This document shows positions 32,113-40,449 of a stretch of DNA of 59,514 nt, piece by piece; within the stretch, counting starts at the first letter, position 1, and every line of letters begins with the position of its first letter. The stretch covers positions 1-59,514 of the forward strand of contig NZ_LATM01000027.1 in assembly GCF_000972495.1 (NCBI RefSeq). The letters are read 5' to 3'. Under the pieces are notes generated by a model. The model was not told where the DNA came from, made no database searches, and worked only from the letters and a program-made list of their open reading frames with translations. Position numbers and translations under genes: made by a program. This stretch comes from Hymenobacter terrenus. Lineage in GTDB: Bacteria; Bacteroidota; Bacteroidia; Cytophagales; Hymenobacteraceae.

Positions 32113-33141
32113 TTGGCCGGAGCATACTCCCAACTTCGAAACCCCTACGATTATGAAAATTCAGCCCCTTCAGTGGCTGGCTTCGGCTTGCTTTTTGGCA
32201 GCGCCGCCCACGCCCAGTCCATCCCGTTTTCGTCTAATGAGCTGTACCCGGAAGGCCTGGCCTATCACTCGGCCGACAAGACGTTTTTCGTCAGCTCCAT
32301 TCACCACGGCCGCATTGGCCGGGTAGACCGCCGCGGCGCCTACCGCCCCTTTGTTGAAGACGAGGCCTTGGTTTCGAGTCTCGGGCTCGCCGTGGACGAC
32401 ACCCGCAACCGCCTGCTGGTTTGCGTGGCCGACCCTGGGGTTTCGACCCGCACCAATGCCGCCACCCAGGGCAAGCTGGCGAAGCTGGCCATCTACGACC
32501 TGAAAACCGGCAAGCGCACTGCCCTCGTGGATCTAGGCGGCCTGAGCGAAGGTGGCCACTTTGCCAACGACGTGGCCGTGGCCCCCGATGGCACGGCCTA
32601 CGTGACCGACAGCTTCTCGCCCCAGGTTTGGCAGGTGACGCCGGAAGGCAAAGCGTCGGTGCTGGTGCGCAACGACCAGTTTACGGGCGAGGGCTTCAAC
32701 CTCAACGGCATCGTGTACCACCCGGCCGGCTATCTGCTGCTGGCTAAGTCCAACGACGGCAAGCTCTTCAAGCTCGACCCGCGCCACCCCGAGCACCTCG
32801 AAACCGTGGCCACTCCCGCGCTGCTCGGCGCCGATGGCCTCGTGCTCAATAACCGCAACGAGCTGCTGATCATTCAGAATGGCACCGGTAAAATCACCCG
32901 CCTGAGCAGCGCCGACCAGTGGGGCACCGCCACCGTGCAAGCCACGACGGCCAGCGAAAAAACCTTCCCGACCACTGGCACCTGGGCCCAGGACCACTAC
33001 TACGTGCTCAACGCGAAGCTCAACGAGATTTTCGACCCCAAAGCCCCTCGTACCTCGGATTTCCTGATTCAGCAGGTGCCGTCTGATGGGCAGCCTACCG
33101 GCCGCGCGGGGCAAAGCTCATCTCATGGCCAATCCCGCTGA
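32113..33141 (+). CDS. SMP-30/gluconolactonase-like beta-propeller 1, signal peptide out of frame
   Basis: The open frame holds an SMP-30-like six-bladed propeller: LYPEGLAYHSADKTFFVSS, FANDVAVAPDGTAYVTDSFSP (read in parts), LNGIVYHPAGYLLLAKSNDG, ADGLVLNNRNELLIIQNG. It is a close paralogue of 33588-34583. The expected start, ATG 32153 (MKIQPLQWLASACF), is in another frame and reads like a signal peptide. The propeller frame picks up again at FGSAAHAQSIPF after the T5 run near 32193. One extra T would join the two into a normal secreted protein. As sequenced, the signal peptide is disconnected, through a frameshift mutation, slippage in the T-run, or a sequencing error. The 3' end overlaps the next gene by 17 bases. 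Confidence 0.78.
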   Translation: MAGAYSQLRNPYDYENSAPSVAGFGLLFGSAAHAQSIPFSSNELYPEGLAYHSADKTFFVSSIHHGRIGRVDRRGAYRPFVEDEALVSSLGLAVDDTRNRLLVCVADPGVSTRTNAATQGKLAKLAIYDLKTGKRTALVDLGGLSEGGHFANDVAVAPDGTAYVTDSFSPQVWQVTPEGKASVLVRNDQFTGEGFNLNGIVYHPAGYLLLAKSNDGKLFKLDPRHPEHLETVATPALLGADGLVLNNRNELLIIQNGTGKITRLSSADQWGTATVQATTASEKTFPTTGTWAQDHYYVLNAKLNEIFDPKAPRTSDFLIQQVPSDGQPTGRAGQSSSHGQSR

Positions 33142-33469
33142 GCCATTGTTCCTGCTAGCCACCTACCAAGTGCGTCCTGGCCAGCAGGAAGCCGTAGAAG
33201 CGGCCCTTGCAACCCTGCGCGACCATACCCGCCAGGAACCAGGTAATTTATACTACCAGGTGCACCGGGTGCCCGACCACCCGGGCCGGATTCACCTTTA
33301 CAAAATCTACCGCAATGCTGCGGCGCTCGAAGCCCACCGGGCTACTGAGCACTTCCAGCGCTACCTGCTCGGCGACGTTCTGCCCCGCCTCGAATCGCGC
33401 CAGGGCGAACGGTTGCAGCCGTTGCCGCCGACCGACTTGGTGAATGCGGCCGCACTTTCTCAAAGTTGA
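33125..33469 (+). CDS. ABM domain protein 2 (YgiN-like monooxygenase)
   Basis: 114 residues from ATG 33125, overlapping the propeller gene by 17 bases. The ABM pattern is clear: LFLLATYQVRPGQQEAVEAAL, NLYYQVHRVPDHPGRIHLYKI (read in parts), EAHRATEHFQRYL. It is a cytosolic small dimeric ferredoxin-like protein and pairs with the first ABM gene of this cluster (29743). The close coupling with the propeller suggests that the two act on the same small molecule, perhaps a lactone or quinol. Confidence 0.84.
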   Translation: MANPAEPLFLLATYQVRPGQQEAVEAALATLRDHTRQEPGNLYYQVHRVPDHPGRIHLYKIYRNAAALEAHRATEHFQRYLLGDVLPRLESRQGERLQPLPPTDLVNAAALSQS

Positions 33470-33587
33470 GAAGGCCCCGTTCATCCTCTTAACCCGTTGA
33501 GGGAGAATGCTGCTCTGGGTCTTTTAACCCTTTACTCACCTAGCAGCTGGCCTGAGAACCGCTGTGGAAACATTTTCGCTAACTTCC

Positions 33588-34583
33588 ATGACTTCAATGA
33601 ATAGTTTATCGCTCCGCCTCGCTGGGGTAGCACTGCTGACCACCTTGGCCGCTTGCTCCGACGAAAAAAACGAGGAAGCGGCCCCGGCCACGCCCGATAC
33701 CATCACCATTACCCGGCCCGCGCTTTACCCCGAAGGCCTGGCCTACGACGCGGCCAACGGCCGCTTCCTGGTCAGCTCCTTTACCACCGGGGCGGTGGGC
33801 CAGGTAAAGGACGATGGCACCTACACCACTTTTGCTGATGATGCGCAGCTGGTTAGCTCCGCCGGTATCTTCCTCGATGAGCCCCGCAACCGCGTGCTGG
33901 TGGCCGTGGCTGACCCTGGCACCGGCAGCCGCACTACCACGGCCACGCAGGGCAAGCTGGCCGCCTTGGCCAGCTACAACCGGACCACCGGCCAGCGCTT
34001 GGCCTACGTGGACCTGGGCGGCCTGCGCCCCGGCAGCAGCCACTTTGCCAACGACGTAGCCGTGGACGCGCAAGGCAACGCCTACGTGACCGACAGCTTC
34101 TCGCCCATTATCTACAAAATCGACGCCCAGGGCAATGCCAGCGTGTTTTTGGAAGACAGTCGCCTCGCTGCACCAACCGGCTTCTTCGGCCTCAACGGCA
34201 TTGTGTTCCATCCCGACGGCTACCTGCTGGTGGCCAAGTACGACGACGGTACCCTCTACAAAGTACCCCTGACAGACCCCAGCTCTTTCATCCGCGTGGC
34301 TAGCAGCCAGGTCTTTGCCAGCGCCGACGGCCTGCTCCTGACCGACAATAATACCTTGCTCGTATCGACCAACGGCCAACTCAATACCGTGTTCCGGGTG
34401 AGCACCACCGATGGCTGGGCCACCGCGAAAACAGCCGGCACCCTCGCGACGGGCAACGTCTTCCCCACTACCTTCACCCGCCGCGGCACTGATGTGTACA
34501 TGCTACAGTCATACATCGGCTCCCTGCTCGCCGGTCAGACTCCGGCGGTGGCGCAGTTCACCATTCAAAAGGTCAAGTTCTAA
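33588..34583 (+). CDS. SMP-30/gluconolactonase-like lipoprotein 2
   Basis: 331 residues from ATG 33588 (ATG 33597 is also possible). The lipobox LLTTLAAC near residue 23 marks it as a lipoprotein. The propeller blades mirror those of 32113-33141: LYPEGLAYDAANGRFLVSS, FANDVAVDAQGNAYVTDSFS (read in parts), LNGIVFHPDGYLLVAKYDDG, ADGLLLTDNNTLLVST. Family members are metal-dependent lactonases or strictosidine-synthase-like hydrolases; the metal ligands were not individually assigned. The tandem duplication of propeller genes with one lipidated and one apparently secreted parallels the DJ-1 duplication next door. Confidence 0.85.
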   Translation: MTSMNSLSLRLAGVALLTTLAACSDEKNEEAAPATPDTITITRPALYPEGLAYDAANGRFLVSSFTTGAVGQVKDDGTYTTFADDAQLVSSAGIFLDEPRNRVLVAVADPGTGSRTTTATQGKLAALASYNRTTGQRLAYVDLGGLRPGSSHFANDVAVDAQGNAYVTDSFSPIIYKIDAQGNASVFLEDSRLAAPTGFFGLNGIVFHPDGYLLVAKYDDGTLYKVPLTDPSSFIRVASSQVFASADGLLLTDNNTLLVSTNGQLNTVFRVSTTDGWATAKTAGTLATGNVFPTTFTRRGTDVYMLQSYIGSLLAGQTPAVAQFTIQKVKF

Positions 34584-34715
34584 CGACTTAGGACCTCCGG
34601 CCCCATTTTAGAGTACCTGCCTGACTCGTTGGGCTCCCCTCCCTTTTGGCTTCGCGCATTAAGCGAACTGGGAGCCGCCCCGTAGTGGGCGCGCGAGGTT
34701 TGTGCCCGTGCCACC

Positions 34716-34759
34716 AATAGCCTTTCTACTAAGCCTGCTGGCCGGGTAGAAAGGCTATT
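34716..34759 (+). terminator. Hairpin terminator after the propeller gene
   Basis: Perfect 14-bp stem AATAGCCTTTCTAC / GTAGAAAGGCTATT with a 16-base loop, followed by TTCG. It lies between 34583 and the next start at 34805. Confidence 0.6.
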
Positions 34760-34804
34760 TCGTGTCCGCAGCTTTCTGTCTTTTTTTAACCCCCATCCTT
34801 CTCC

Positions 34805-35551
34805 ATGCACACGCTGAATATTTCTGAAACGGGCCGTATCAATCAGTTTAAGGCCTCGCCCACGGTGCCTACCCTCAGCACCGAGCTGATAACCTCGGCC
34901 GGGGCCGATGAAAACGAGGCCTTGCGCGCCCTGCTCCTCGAAACCCCCAATCCTACCCAGCTGCGGGGCCAGCGTTTCGCCATTCTTTCTACCGACGGGG
35001 TGGAGGAGCTGGAGCTGACCGTGCCCTACCAATACCTGGGGGAGCGGGGCGCGACGGTGCACCTGATTGCGCCCCGCAAGCCGGCTTTCCCCGCCAAGTT
35101 CGGGCTGGCTTTTCCCACCATTCGCGCGACCCACATTCTGACCGTGCACTATATGGAAAATGCCGGCTGGGCCCGAATTGACCGTTTCATGGACGAGGTG
35201 TCGGCCGCCGATTACGATGCCGTCATCGTGCCGGGCGGCGCCTGGAATCCCGATGCCCTGCGCGTCGATGCCGATGCGCTGGCTTTTCTGCGTGCGATGA
35301 ATGAGCAGGGCAAGCCGATTGGCGCGTTCTGCCACGGCCCGCTGGTGCTCGTCAATGCCGGCCTGCTGCGGGGCAAGCGCGCCACAGCCTTCTGGAACAT
35401 CTTCCAGGACCTGGAAAACGCTGGTGCCATTGTCGAAGATGCCCCGGTAGTGGTGGATGGCAACCTCCTGACCAGTCGCTACCCCTACGATGCCCCGGCC
35501 TTCCTGCAAGCGCTGCTGAGTGCCGTCGCCAAGTCCGCCGTGGTAGCCTGA
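34805..35551 (+). CDS. DJ-1/PfpI superfamily protein 3 (YhbO-like)
   Basis: 248 residues, ATG 34805. Residues 1-55 form an extension not found in short PfpI proteins. Then RFAILSTDGVEELELTVPYQYL (read in parts), YDAVIVPGGAWNPDALRVD, and the nucleophile elbow GAFCHGP with Cys176. DGNLLTSRYPYDAPAFLQALL is the standard PfpI end. It is cytosolic. It is the third DJ-1-type gene within 5.3 kb, each from a different subfamily, which points to broad protection against reactive carbonyls. It is separated from the preceding gene by a terminator-like hairpin and so may have its own promoter. Confidence 0.87.
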   Translation: MHTLNISETGRINQFKASPTVPTLSTELITSAGADENEALRALLLETPNPTQLRGQRFAILSTDGVEELELTVPYQYLGERGATVHLIAPRKPAFPAKFGLAFPTIRATHILTVHYMENAGWARIDRFMDEVSAADYDAVIVPGGAWNPDALRVDADALAFLRAMNEQGKPIGAFCHGPLVLVNAGLLRGKRATAFWNIFQDLENAGAIVEDAPVVVDGNLLTSRYPYDAPAFLQALLSAVAKSAVVA

Positions 35552-35570
35552 GTGCCTCAGCAAAAGGTAT

Positions 35571-35606
35571 CCGCCCGCTCAGCATAATGAACGCACGAGC
35601 GGGCGG
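35571..35606. terminator. Terminator between convergent genes
   Basis: CCGCCCGCTC against GAGCGGGCGG with a 16-base loop, followed by GTTGTTGG. It is placed between the DJ-1 gene and the leftward permease gene. Confidence 0.6.
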
Positions 35607-35667
35607 GTTGTTGGAAATAGCTCATTGTGATGGAACGTCCTAAAGCCCTTGGCTCCGAAGCAGCTCG

Positions 35668-36780
35668 CTACTCCACCACCATCTGATTGCCCTTGGTTTT
35701 GGTCCTTTTGGCCCTGGGGCCTTCTTCATCGCCCAGCAGGAGGCCCCAGGGTTTCAGGGCCGGAATTCGGTCAAATACAATCTTCAGGATGGCGATGACC
35801 GGCAGGGCCAGGAACATGCCCGCCACGCCACCGATGGCATTGCCCACCAGCACGCCCACGATGGCCACCAGCGCGTTAACCTTGATTTTGGCGGCCACGA
35901 TGCGCGGAATCAGGAAGTGATTGTCGGTGAACTGGATGACCATGTAGGTAATTACCACCGCCAGGGCGTGGCCGTAGCCGGGCTTCGTGACGAAGGCCAT
36001 GAGCATGGGCAGCGCGATGGCAATAAGCCCCCCAACGTAGGGGATGAAGTTGAACAGCGCCCCCAGCACGCCCAGCAGCAGCGCATACGGCACCCCAATG
36101 ATGAGCAGCCCCGTGGTGTTGAGGGCCGCCACGATGCTGCCCTCAATGAGCAGCCCCACCATGTAGCTCTGAATGGTGGCTTTGCTCTCGTGCAGCACCT
36201 CGGCCACGCCCGTGTCGCGGCGGCGGCTGGAGAAGGCCTGGGTCAGAAAGTCGACCAGTCGTTTCTGATAGAGGAAAAACAGGAAAATGTAGACCGGAAT
36301 GAGCGTGGCCACCACCAGCAGGCCCGATACCGCCGACAGCGTGCCCCCGAGCAGCGCCGAGGCCCGGTTGCTGGCCTCGCTCAGCCAGCCCCGCAGCTTC
36401 TCGTCGCTGATGCCCATGCGGTCTTGCAGCCACTGGTGGAGCTGCCCAGTGGTTTGGGCAAACTTGATTTTGAACAGCGGCATGTGGCTGGACAGCTGCA
36501 TGGCTTCGAGGTAGATAAAGTAGACCAGCCCCAGCAGCGATACCACGCCCAGCACCACCGTGAGCGTGATGGCCAGCAGCCTGGGCACCCGATGCCGCAG
36601 CAGCCACTGCTCCACCGGGTGCAGCATGATGGCAAAGATGGCCGCGAAAAACAGCGGAAAGATGATGGCGCTGGCAATGTGGAGCGTGAACACCGTCAGG
36701 GCCAGGCCCAGCAGTATCAGCGGCGCTTTCACATAGAGCGGAAATTGCAGTTCACGGGAATGGGGGTCGGGCGCGGACAT
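35668..36780 (-). CDS. AI-2E-family inner-membrane permease (PF01594)
   Basis: 370 residues from ATG 36780 (ATG 36792 possible). There are about eight hydrophobic segments (PLILLGLALTVFTLHIASAI, IFAIMLHPVEQWLL, LAITLTVVLGVVSLLGLVYF, LLVVATLIPVYIFLFFL, and four near the end). Family signature segments are present: GVLGALFNFIPYVGGLIAI, FTDNHFLIPRIV, GNAIGGVAGMFLALPVIAI. The family includes AI-2 exporters and Na+/H+ antiporter-like proteins; the substrate is unassigned. The C-terminus is basic (RAKRTKTKG). It is monocistronic and ends at a terminator facing the DJ-1 gene. Confidence 0.9.
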   Translation of the reverse strand: MSAPDPHSRELQFPLYVKAPLILLGLALTVFTLHIASAIIFPLFFAAIFAIMLHPVEQWLLRHRVPRLLAITLTVVLGVVSLLGLVYFIYLEAMQLSSHMPLFKIKFAQTTGQLHQWLQDRMGISDEKLRGWLSEASNRASALLGGTLSAVSGLLVVATLIPVYIFLFFLYQKRLVDFLTQAFSSRRRDTGVAEVLHESKATIQSYMVGLLIEGSIVAALNTTGLLIIGVPYALLLGVLGALFNFIPYVGGLIAIALPMLMAFVTKPGYGHALAVVITYMVIQFTDNHFLIPRIVAAKIKVNALVAIVGVLVGNAIGGVAGMFLALPVIAILKIVFDRIPALKPWGLLLGDEEGPRAKRTKTKGNQMVVE

Positions 36781-37095
36781 GGTGGGAGGCATAAGGCCAG
36801 CGAGAGCCGCCGGCTGGTGCGAAGGGCGCAAAAGATGGCGGTGGCCCCGTTGGCTATCGCCCGGCGGGCTCCCGACCGTTATGGACCCTTACGTTCAGCA
36901 CTCGAAGGCGTTGTTAAGAAGCTGTTTGTCCGGTGTAGTCTCGTCGTTGAACGAATACGGGCGCACGGTACGGACGGCGAGACGCGAAGGGTCGCATTTT
37001 TACGTTGAACAAAACGATGACGGGCGCATGGCGCGGACGACGAGACGCGAAGGGTCGCGTCTCTACATCGTTCTTGCAGCTAAATTGCAAATAGC
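36781..37095. repeat. Intergenic region with a two-copy tandem repeat
   Basis: A unit of about 62 bases occurs twice (about 36943-37004 and 37005-37066). Each unit begins CGTTGAAC, contains GGGCGCA and the segment GAGACGCGAAGGGTCGC, and is diverged at a few positions. In the second copy this segment can pair with GCGTCTC. No gene is seen here. Confidence 0.6.
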
Positions 37096-38289
37096 CTACC
37101 GCGTGAAGTCTGCTACCACCTGTAGGAACATGGGCGAGGGCACTTCCACCTGTTGGCCGGTGGGCGTGAGCAGGCCGGTTTGCTGGTCGACGCGGTAGGT
37201 TACCACGTTGTTGGAGTTCTGGTTGGCTACCAGCAGGAGGTGGCCAGAGGGGTCGAGGGTGAAGTTGCGGGGCGTTTTGCCCTGGGTGTCCACATCCTGA
37301 ATAGGCACGAGCGTACCCGTAGCCGTGTCGATGGCAAACACCGCAATGCTGTTGTGCCCCCGGTTCGACGCGTAGAGAAACAGCCCGCTGGGCGCAATGT
37401 GAATGTCGGCGCAGGAATTCTCGTCCGTGTAGCCCGCCGGCAGCGCCGACAAGGTTTGCAGCTCCCGGAACCGGCCCGCCGGGGCCTCGTACGCCAGCAC
37501 CGTCACGGTCGAGTTCAGTTCATTGATGAGGTAGGCCTGCTTGCCATTGGGGTGGAAAATGAGGTGGCGCGGCCCGGCCCCCGGCCGGGCTACAAAAGCG
37601 GGCTCGGGCAGGCGCGTCAGCTGGCTCTTCGCCGCATCGAGCCGGTAGCCATACACGCGGTCGGTGCCTAGGTCTATGGCGAAGGCGAAGGCATTAGCTG
37701 GGTCTGGCACGATGCAGTGGGCGTGCGGGCCCTGCTGGTTTTTGTGCGGCCCGGAGCCCTCGTGCTGATTGGTGGCAGTGGGGGCGGCCAGCGTTCCGTC
37801 GGCCGCCACTGGCAGCAGGCTCACGTTGCCGCTCACGTAGTTGGCCACCAGCGCCGCTTTGCCGGTGCGGTCGAGGCTGATGTAGCAAGGCGCCGCGCCG
37901 TTCGACGGCTGCTGGTTGAGCAGGGTCAGGTTGCCGGTGCGCGGGTCCACGGCAAAGGCGCTGACGGCCCCGCTGGTTGCGCCCCGAAAGGTCTGGGTTT
38001 CGTTTACTGCGAACAGCCGACGGTGCGCCGCGTCCATCGTTAGGTAGGTGGGGTTGGAGCCGCCGCGCTGGGCGCTCACCGGCGTGAGGGTGCCGGTAGC
38101 CGGGGAGAGGCGGTACAGAAAAATGGTGTTCTCCTGGTCCGAAGCCACGTTGGTGCCCACGTACACCAAGTAGTCCTTGGCTCCGCCGCCGGCCGCCGGG
38201 CGCACGCAACCGGCCAACAGGGCCGCGGCGAGCAGACTCACTCCTCTCACGAGGAGATACTGGCGGCGGGTGGGAGCAGGATACGTCAT
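37096..38289 (-). CDS. Lactonase-family seven-bladed propeller lipoprotein (6-phosphogluconolactonase-like)
   Basis: 397 residues, ATG 38289. The N-terminus RRQYLLVRG...LLAAALLAGC is a signal with lipobox, so it is an exported lipoprotein. The lactonase (PF10282) pattern is regular: DYLVYVGTNVASDQENTIFLY, NPTYLTMDAAHRRLFAVNE, GAAPCYISLDRTGKAALVANY, GPHAHCIVPDPANAFAFAID, GPRHLIFHPNGKQAYLINEL, SCADIHIAPSGLFLYASNRG, TPRNFTLDPSGHLLLVANQ (each read separately). Cytosolic relatives hydrolyse 6-phosphogluconolactone; exported Bacteroidota members probably act on other lactones or serve a binding role. It is the third lactonase-like propeller in 6 kb, though of another family. Confidence 0.88.
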   Translation of the reverse strand: MTYPAPTRRQYLLVRGVSLLAAALLAGCVRPAAGGGAKDYLVYVGTNVASDQENTIFLYRLSPATGTLTPVSAQRGGSNPTYLTMDAAHRRLFAVNETQTFRGATSGAVSAFAVDPRTGNLTLLNQQPSNGAAPCYISLDRTGKAALVANYVSGNVSLLPVAADGTLAAPTATNQHEGSGPHKNQQGPHAHCIVPDPANAFAFAIDLGTDRVYGYRLDAAKSQLTRLPEPAFVARPGAGPRHLIFHPNGKQAYLINELNSTVTVLAYEAPAGRFRELQTLSALPAGYTDENSCADIHIAPSGLFLYASNRGHNSIAVFAIDTATGTLVPIQDVDTQGKTPRNFTLDPSGHLLLVANQNSNNVVTYRVDQQTGLLTPTGQQVEVPSPMFLQVVADFTR

Positions 38290-38521
38290 CGGGTTCGGAG
38301 GAAATGAGTGGGGCCGTAAAGCTGCGAAAATATGCGCATACTGCCGTGCGCCAAGGAAGATTTGCCAGAATTAGCGCCGCCTTCCAATCCGTCACTGGGC
38401 CGTATGCTACTGCCCGACGGCCCGGTGACGCGCTATCAGCCCGGCTTTGGCATCAGGCGTGAAGTGAGCCCCGCGCGGGGCGACGAGAACCCGCGTCGGC
38501 GGCGGTTTAGCCAGGGCATGG

Positions 38522-38558
38522 TTGACATTTATCAACTAGTTTTTTTACTAAATGTCAA
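38522..38558. promoter_or_regulatory. Operator-like inverted repeat upstream of the SDR gene
   Basis: TTGACATTTA at 38522-38531 and TAAATGTCAA at 38549-38558 form a perfect 10-bp inverted repeat with a 17-base spacer, 97 bases before the SDR start. The surrounding 38290-38654 gap has no gene and includes a second hairpin, CGTCACTGGGCCGT / ACGGCCCGGTGACG, at 38390-38430. Confidence 0.5.
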
Positions 38559-38654
38559 GGGAGCCGGGGGAGGGGCTACTGCACCTTTGTGCCGTCGGAA
38601 TAACACTCCCAAACGGGACCGACACCACCTTTTTAACCCCCCATATTCCCCATC

Positions 38655-39512
38655 ATGGCTAAGCTAATTTTGATTACTGGCACCAGCACCGGCTTTGGTA
38701 AACTAATGACTACCACCCTGGCCGCCGCCGGGCACACCGTGGTTGCCGGCATGCGCGGCACTACCGCTAAAAACGCCGCCGTGGCGCAGGAGCTGGCCGC
38801 GCTCCCGAATGTCGAAGTCGTGGAGCTGGACGTGACCAGCGACGAATCGGTGCGGCAGGCCGTGGCCCAAACCCTGGCCCGGCACGGCCGCATCGATGTC
38901 CTGGTCAACAACGCGGGCGTCACGGGCTACGGCCTGGTAGAAGCCTACTCGCTCGACCAGATTCGCCAGCTGTTCGAGGTGAATTTCTACGGCGTGCTGC
39001 GCACCTACCAGGCCGTGCTGCCGGCCATGCGCCAAGCCCGGCGCGGCCTGGTTATCAACCTCACGTCGGGGGCCAGCGGCCACACGCTGGCCTTTATGAC
39101 ACCTTATCTGGCCTCGAAATTCGCGGTGGAAAGCATCACCGAAGGCATCCAGGAAGAGTTGCGCGACTATAACATCGAGAACGTGAGCATTCAGCCCGGC
39201 GTGTATCCTACTGAAATGAACGACGGCAGCAAAACCGGCCTCAACGCCGACCGGGCCGACATCGTGGCCGCGTACGGCGACGCCGCCTCGGAGAAATTCC
39301 AGGCCTTCGGCGCGGGCCTTTACGGCAAAATGGCCGCTTACCACATGAACCCCCAGACCATTGCCGATGGCGTGCTGACCCTGGTAAACATGGCCGACGG
39401 CACCCGCCCGCTGCGCTTCCCCCTCGATGCTGTGGCCGAGGGCACCGACCAGGAATTCATTGATGCCCGCGCCAGCATCAAGGCCAAATGGCTGGCTAAA
39501 TACACGGCCTAG
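38655..39512 (+). CDS. Short-chain dehydrogenase/reductase (classical SDR)
   Basis: 285 residues, ATG 38655. The Rossmann motif TGTSTGFG replaces the usual TGxxxGIG; LDVTSDESVRQAV supplies the Asp for adenine contact and VNNAGVTG the NNAG motif. The catalytic site is LTSGASG for Ser and YLASK for Tyr and Lys. The overall layout is that of the SDR subgroup often annotated as SDR family oxidoreductase, NAD(P)-dependent with unknown substrate. The inverted repeat upstream suggests single-operator control. A REP element lies just after the stop. Confidence 0.9.
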   Translation: MAKLILITGTSTGFGKLMTTTLAAAGHTVVAGMRGTTAKNAAVAQELAALPNVEVVELDVTSDESVRQAVAQTLARHGRIDVLVNNAGVTGYGLVEAYSLDQIRQLFEVNFYGVLRTYQAVLPAMRQARRGLVINLTSGASGHTLAFMTPYLASKFAVESITEGIQEELRDYNIENVSIQPGVYPTEMNDGSKTGLNADRADIVAAYGDAASEKFQAFGAGLYGKMAAYHMNPQTIADGVLTLVNMADGTRPLRFPLDAVAEGTDQEFIDARASIKAKWLAKYTA

Positions 39513-39524
39513 CACCGTTTCGGA

Positions 39525-39551
39525 GTAGCGCGGACTAAAAGTCCGCGCTAC
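39525..39551. repeat. REP-like hairpin of a third stem type
   Basis: GTAGCGCGGACT-AAA-AGTCCGCGCTAC is a perfect 12-bp palindromic hairpin with GTAG at one foot and CTAC at the other, 13 bases after the SDR stop codon. Confidence 0.75.
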
Positions 39552-39677
39552 AGTGTGGCGGTACACAAACCTCGAAACCGCTCATCAGGCCGGGGGAGGT
39601 GCCGTAGGCAAGCGGGGGATAGAGCATAAGAACAAAAGCTAGTTCTTTGCGGCATCTATCACCCTTGTCCCGCGCCC

Positions 39678-40250
39678 ATGTTTGCTGTTTTTGAGCAATA
39701 CCTGCTGAGTAAGGCTGCTTTCACGGCGGCAGAAATCGAGCAAATCAAGGCCGTGAGCATGCTCCGGACGCTGCGCAAACGCCAATACCTGCTGCAAGCC
39801 GGCGACATCTGGGCCTACAATGCCTTCGTGACCAAGGGCTGCCTGCGCACCTACTCCGTGGATGCCAAAGGCGCGGAGCATATCATGAGCTTCGCGGTGG
39901 AAAACTGGTGGGCCAGCGACCAGGAAAGCCTCTCCTCCGGCCAGCCTTCGCGCTTCAACATCGAAGCCATTGAGGAGTCGGAGGTCGTCCTGATTAAAAA
40001 AGAAGACTTTGAGCAGCTGCGCCGCGAGCTGCCGGTATTCGACGGCGTGATAAACAACATTCTTTTTCGCAGCTTCATGGCCTCGCAAAACCGCATTCAT
40101 TCGGCCATCAGCTACTCGGCCGAGGAGAAGTACCGCGAGTTCGTGGAGAAATTCCCCGATTTCGCCCTGCGCATTCCCCAGCACATGGTTGCCTCCTACC
40201 TGGGCGTGACAACGGAAACCCTGAGCCGCATCCGGCGCCATCTCACGTAG
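39678..40250 (+). CDS. Crp/Fnr-family transcriptional regulator 1
   Basis: 190 residues, ATG 39678. The cyclic-nucleotide-binding-like beta-roll begins TLRKRQYLLQAGDIWAYNAFV, and the C-terminal winged helix ends RIPQHMVASYLGVTTETLSRIRRHL (read in parts). This is the form of CarD/Crp-like regulators common in Bacteroidota, which often lack cAMP-binding residues. The neighbouring SDR gene is the obvious target candidate, although it is co-oriented and separated by 165 bases and a REP element. It is followed by a strong bidirectional terminator. Confidence 0.88.
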   Translation: MFAVFEQYLLSKAAFTAAEIEQIKAVSMLRTLRKRQYLLQAGDIWAYNAFVTKGCLRTYSVDAKGAEHIMSFAVENWWASDQESLSSGQPSRFNIEAIEESEVVLIKKEDFEQLRRELPVFDGVINNILFRSFMASQNRIHSAISYSAEEKYREFVEKFPDFALRIPQHMVASYLGVTTETLSRIRRHLT

Positions 40251-40385
40251 GGCTCAGCATACGCCGCCGCAAGCCGGTGTCTCGCCCCGGAGCACTAACC
40301 TCCCTCAACCCGAAGGTCAGCGTAGCTAATGCCCCGCGGAGCTTCATGGTGCTACTACTGCCGGGGTTGGCCCCGGCTCTATAAA

Positions 40386-40418
40386 AAAGAGCCCTCAGCA
40401 TACCGCTGGGGGCTCTTT
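40386..40418. terminator. Bidirectional intrinsic terminator
   Basis: Stem AAAGAGCCCTCAGC / GCTGGGGGCTCTTT (14 bp with one wobble) between an A-run and TTTCT, between convergent genes. It serves the Crp gene and the leftward coiled-coil gene. Confidence 0.8.
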
Positions 40419-40449
40419 CTGTTATAATGCGAGCGGCAGATGCGGTTCG

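Noticed and set aside
35917..37008. 363-codon plus-strand ORF over the AI-2E permease
   Set aside because: Composition rich in His, Gln and Arg with no domain; the minus strand encodes clear membrane helices and family motifs.
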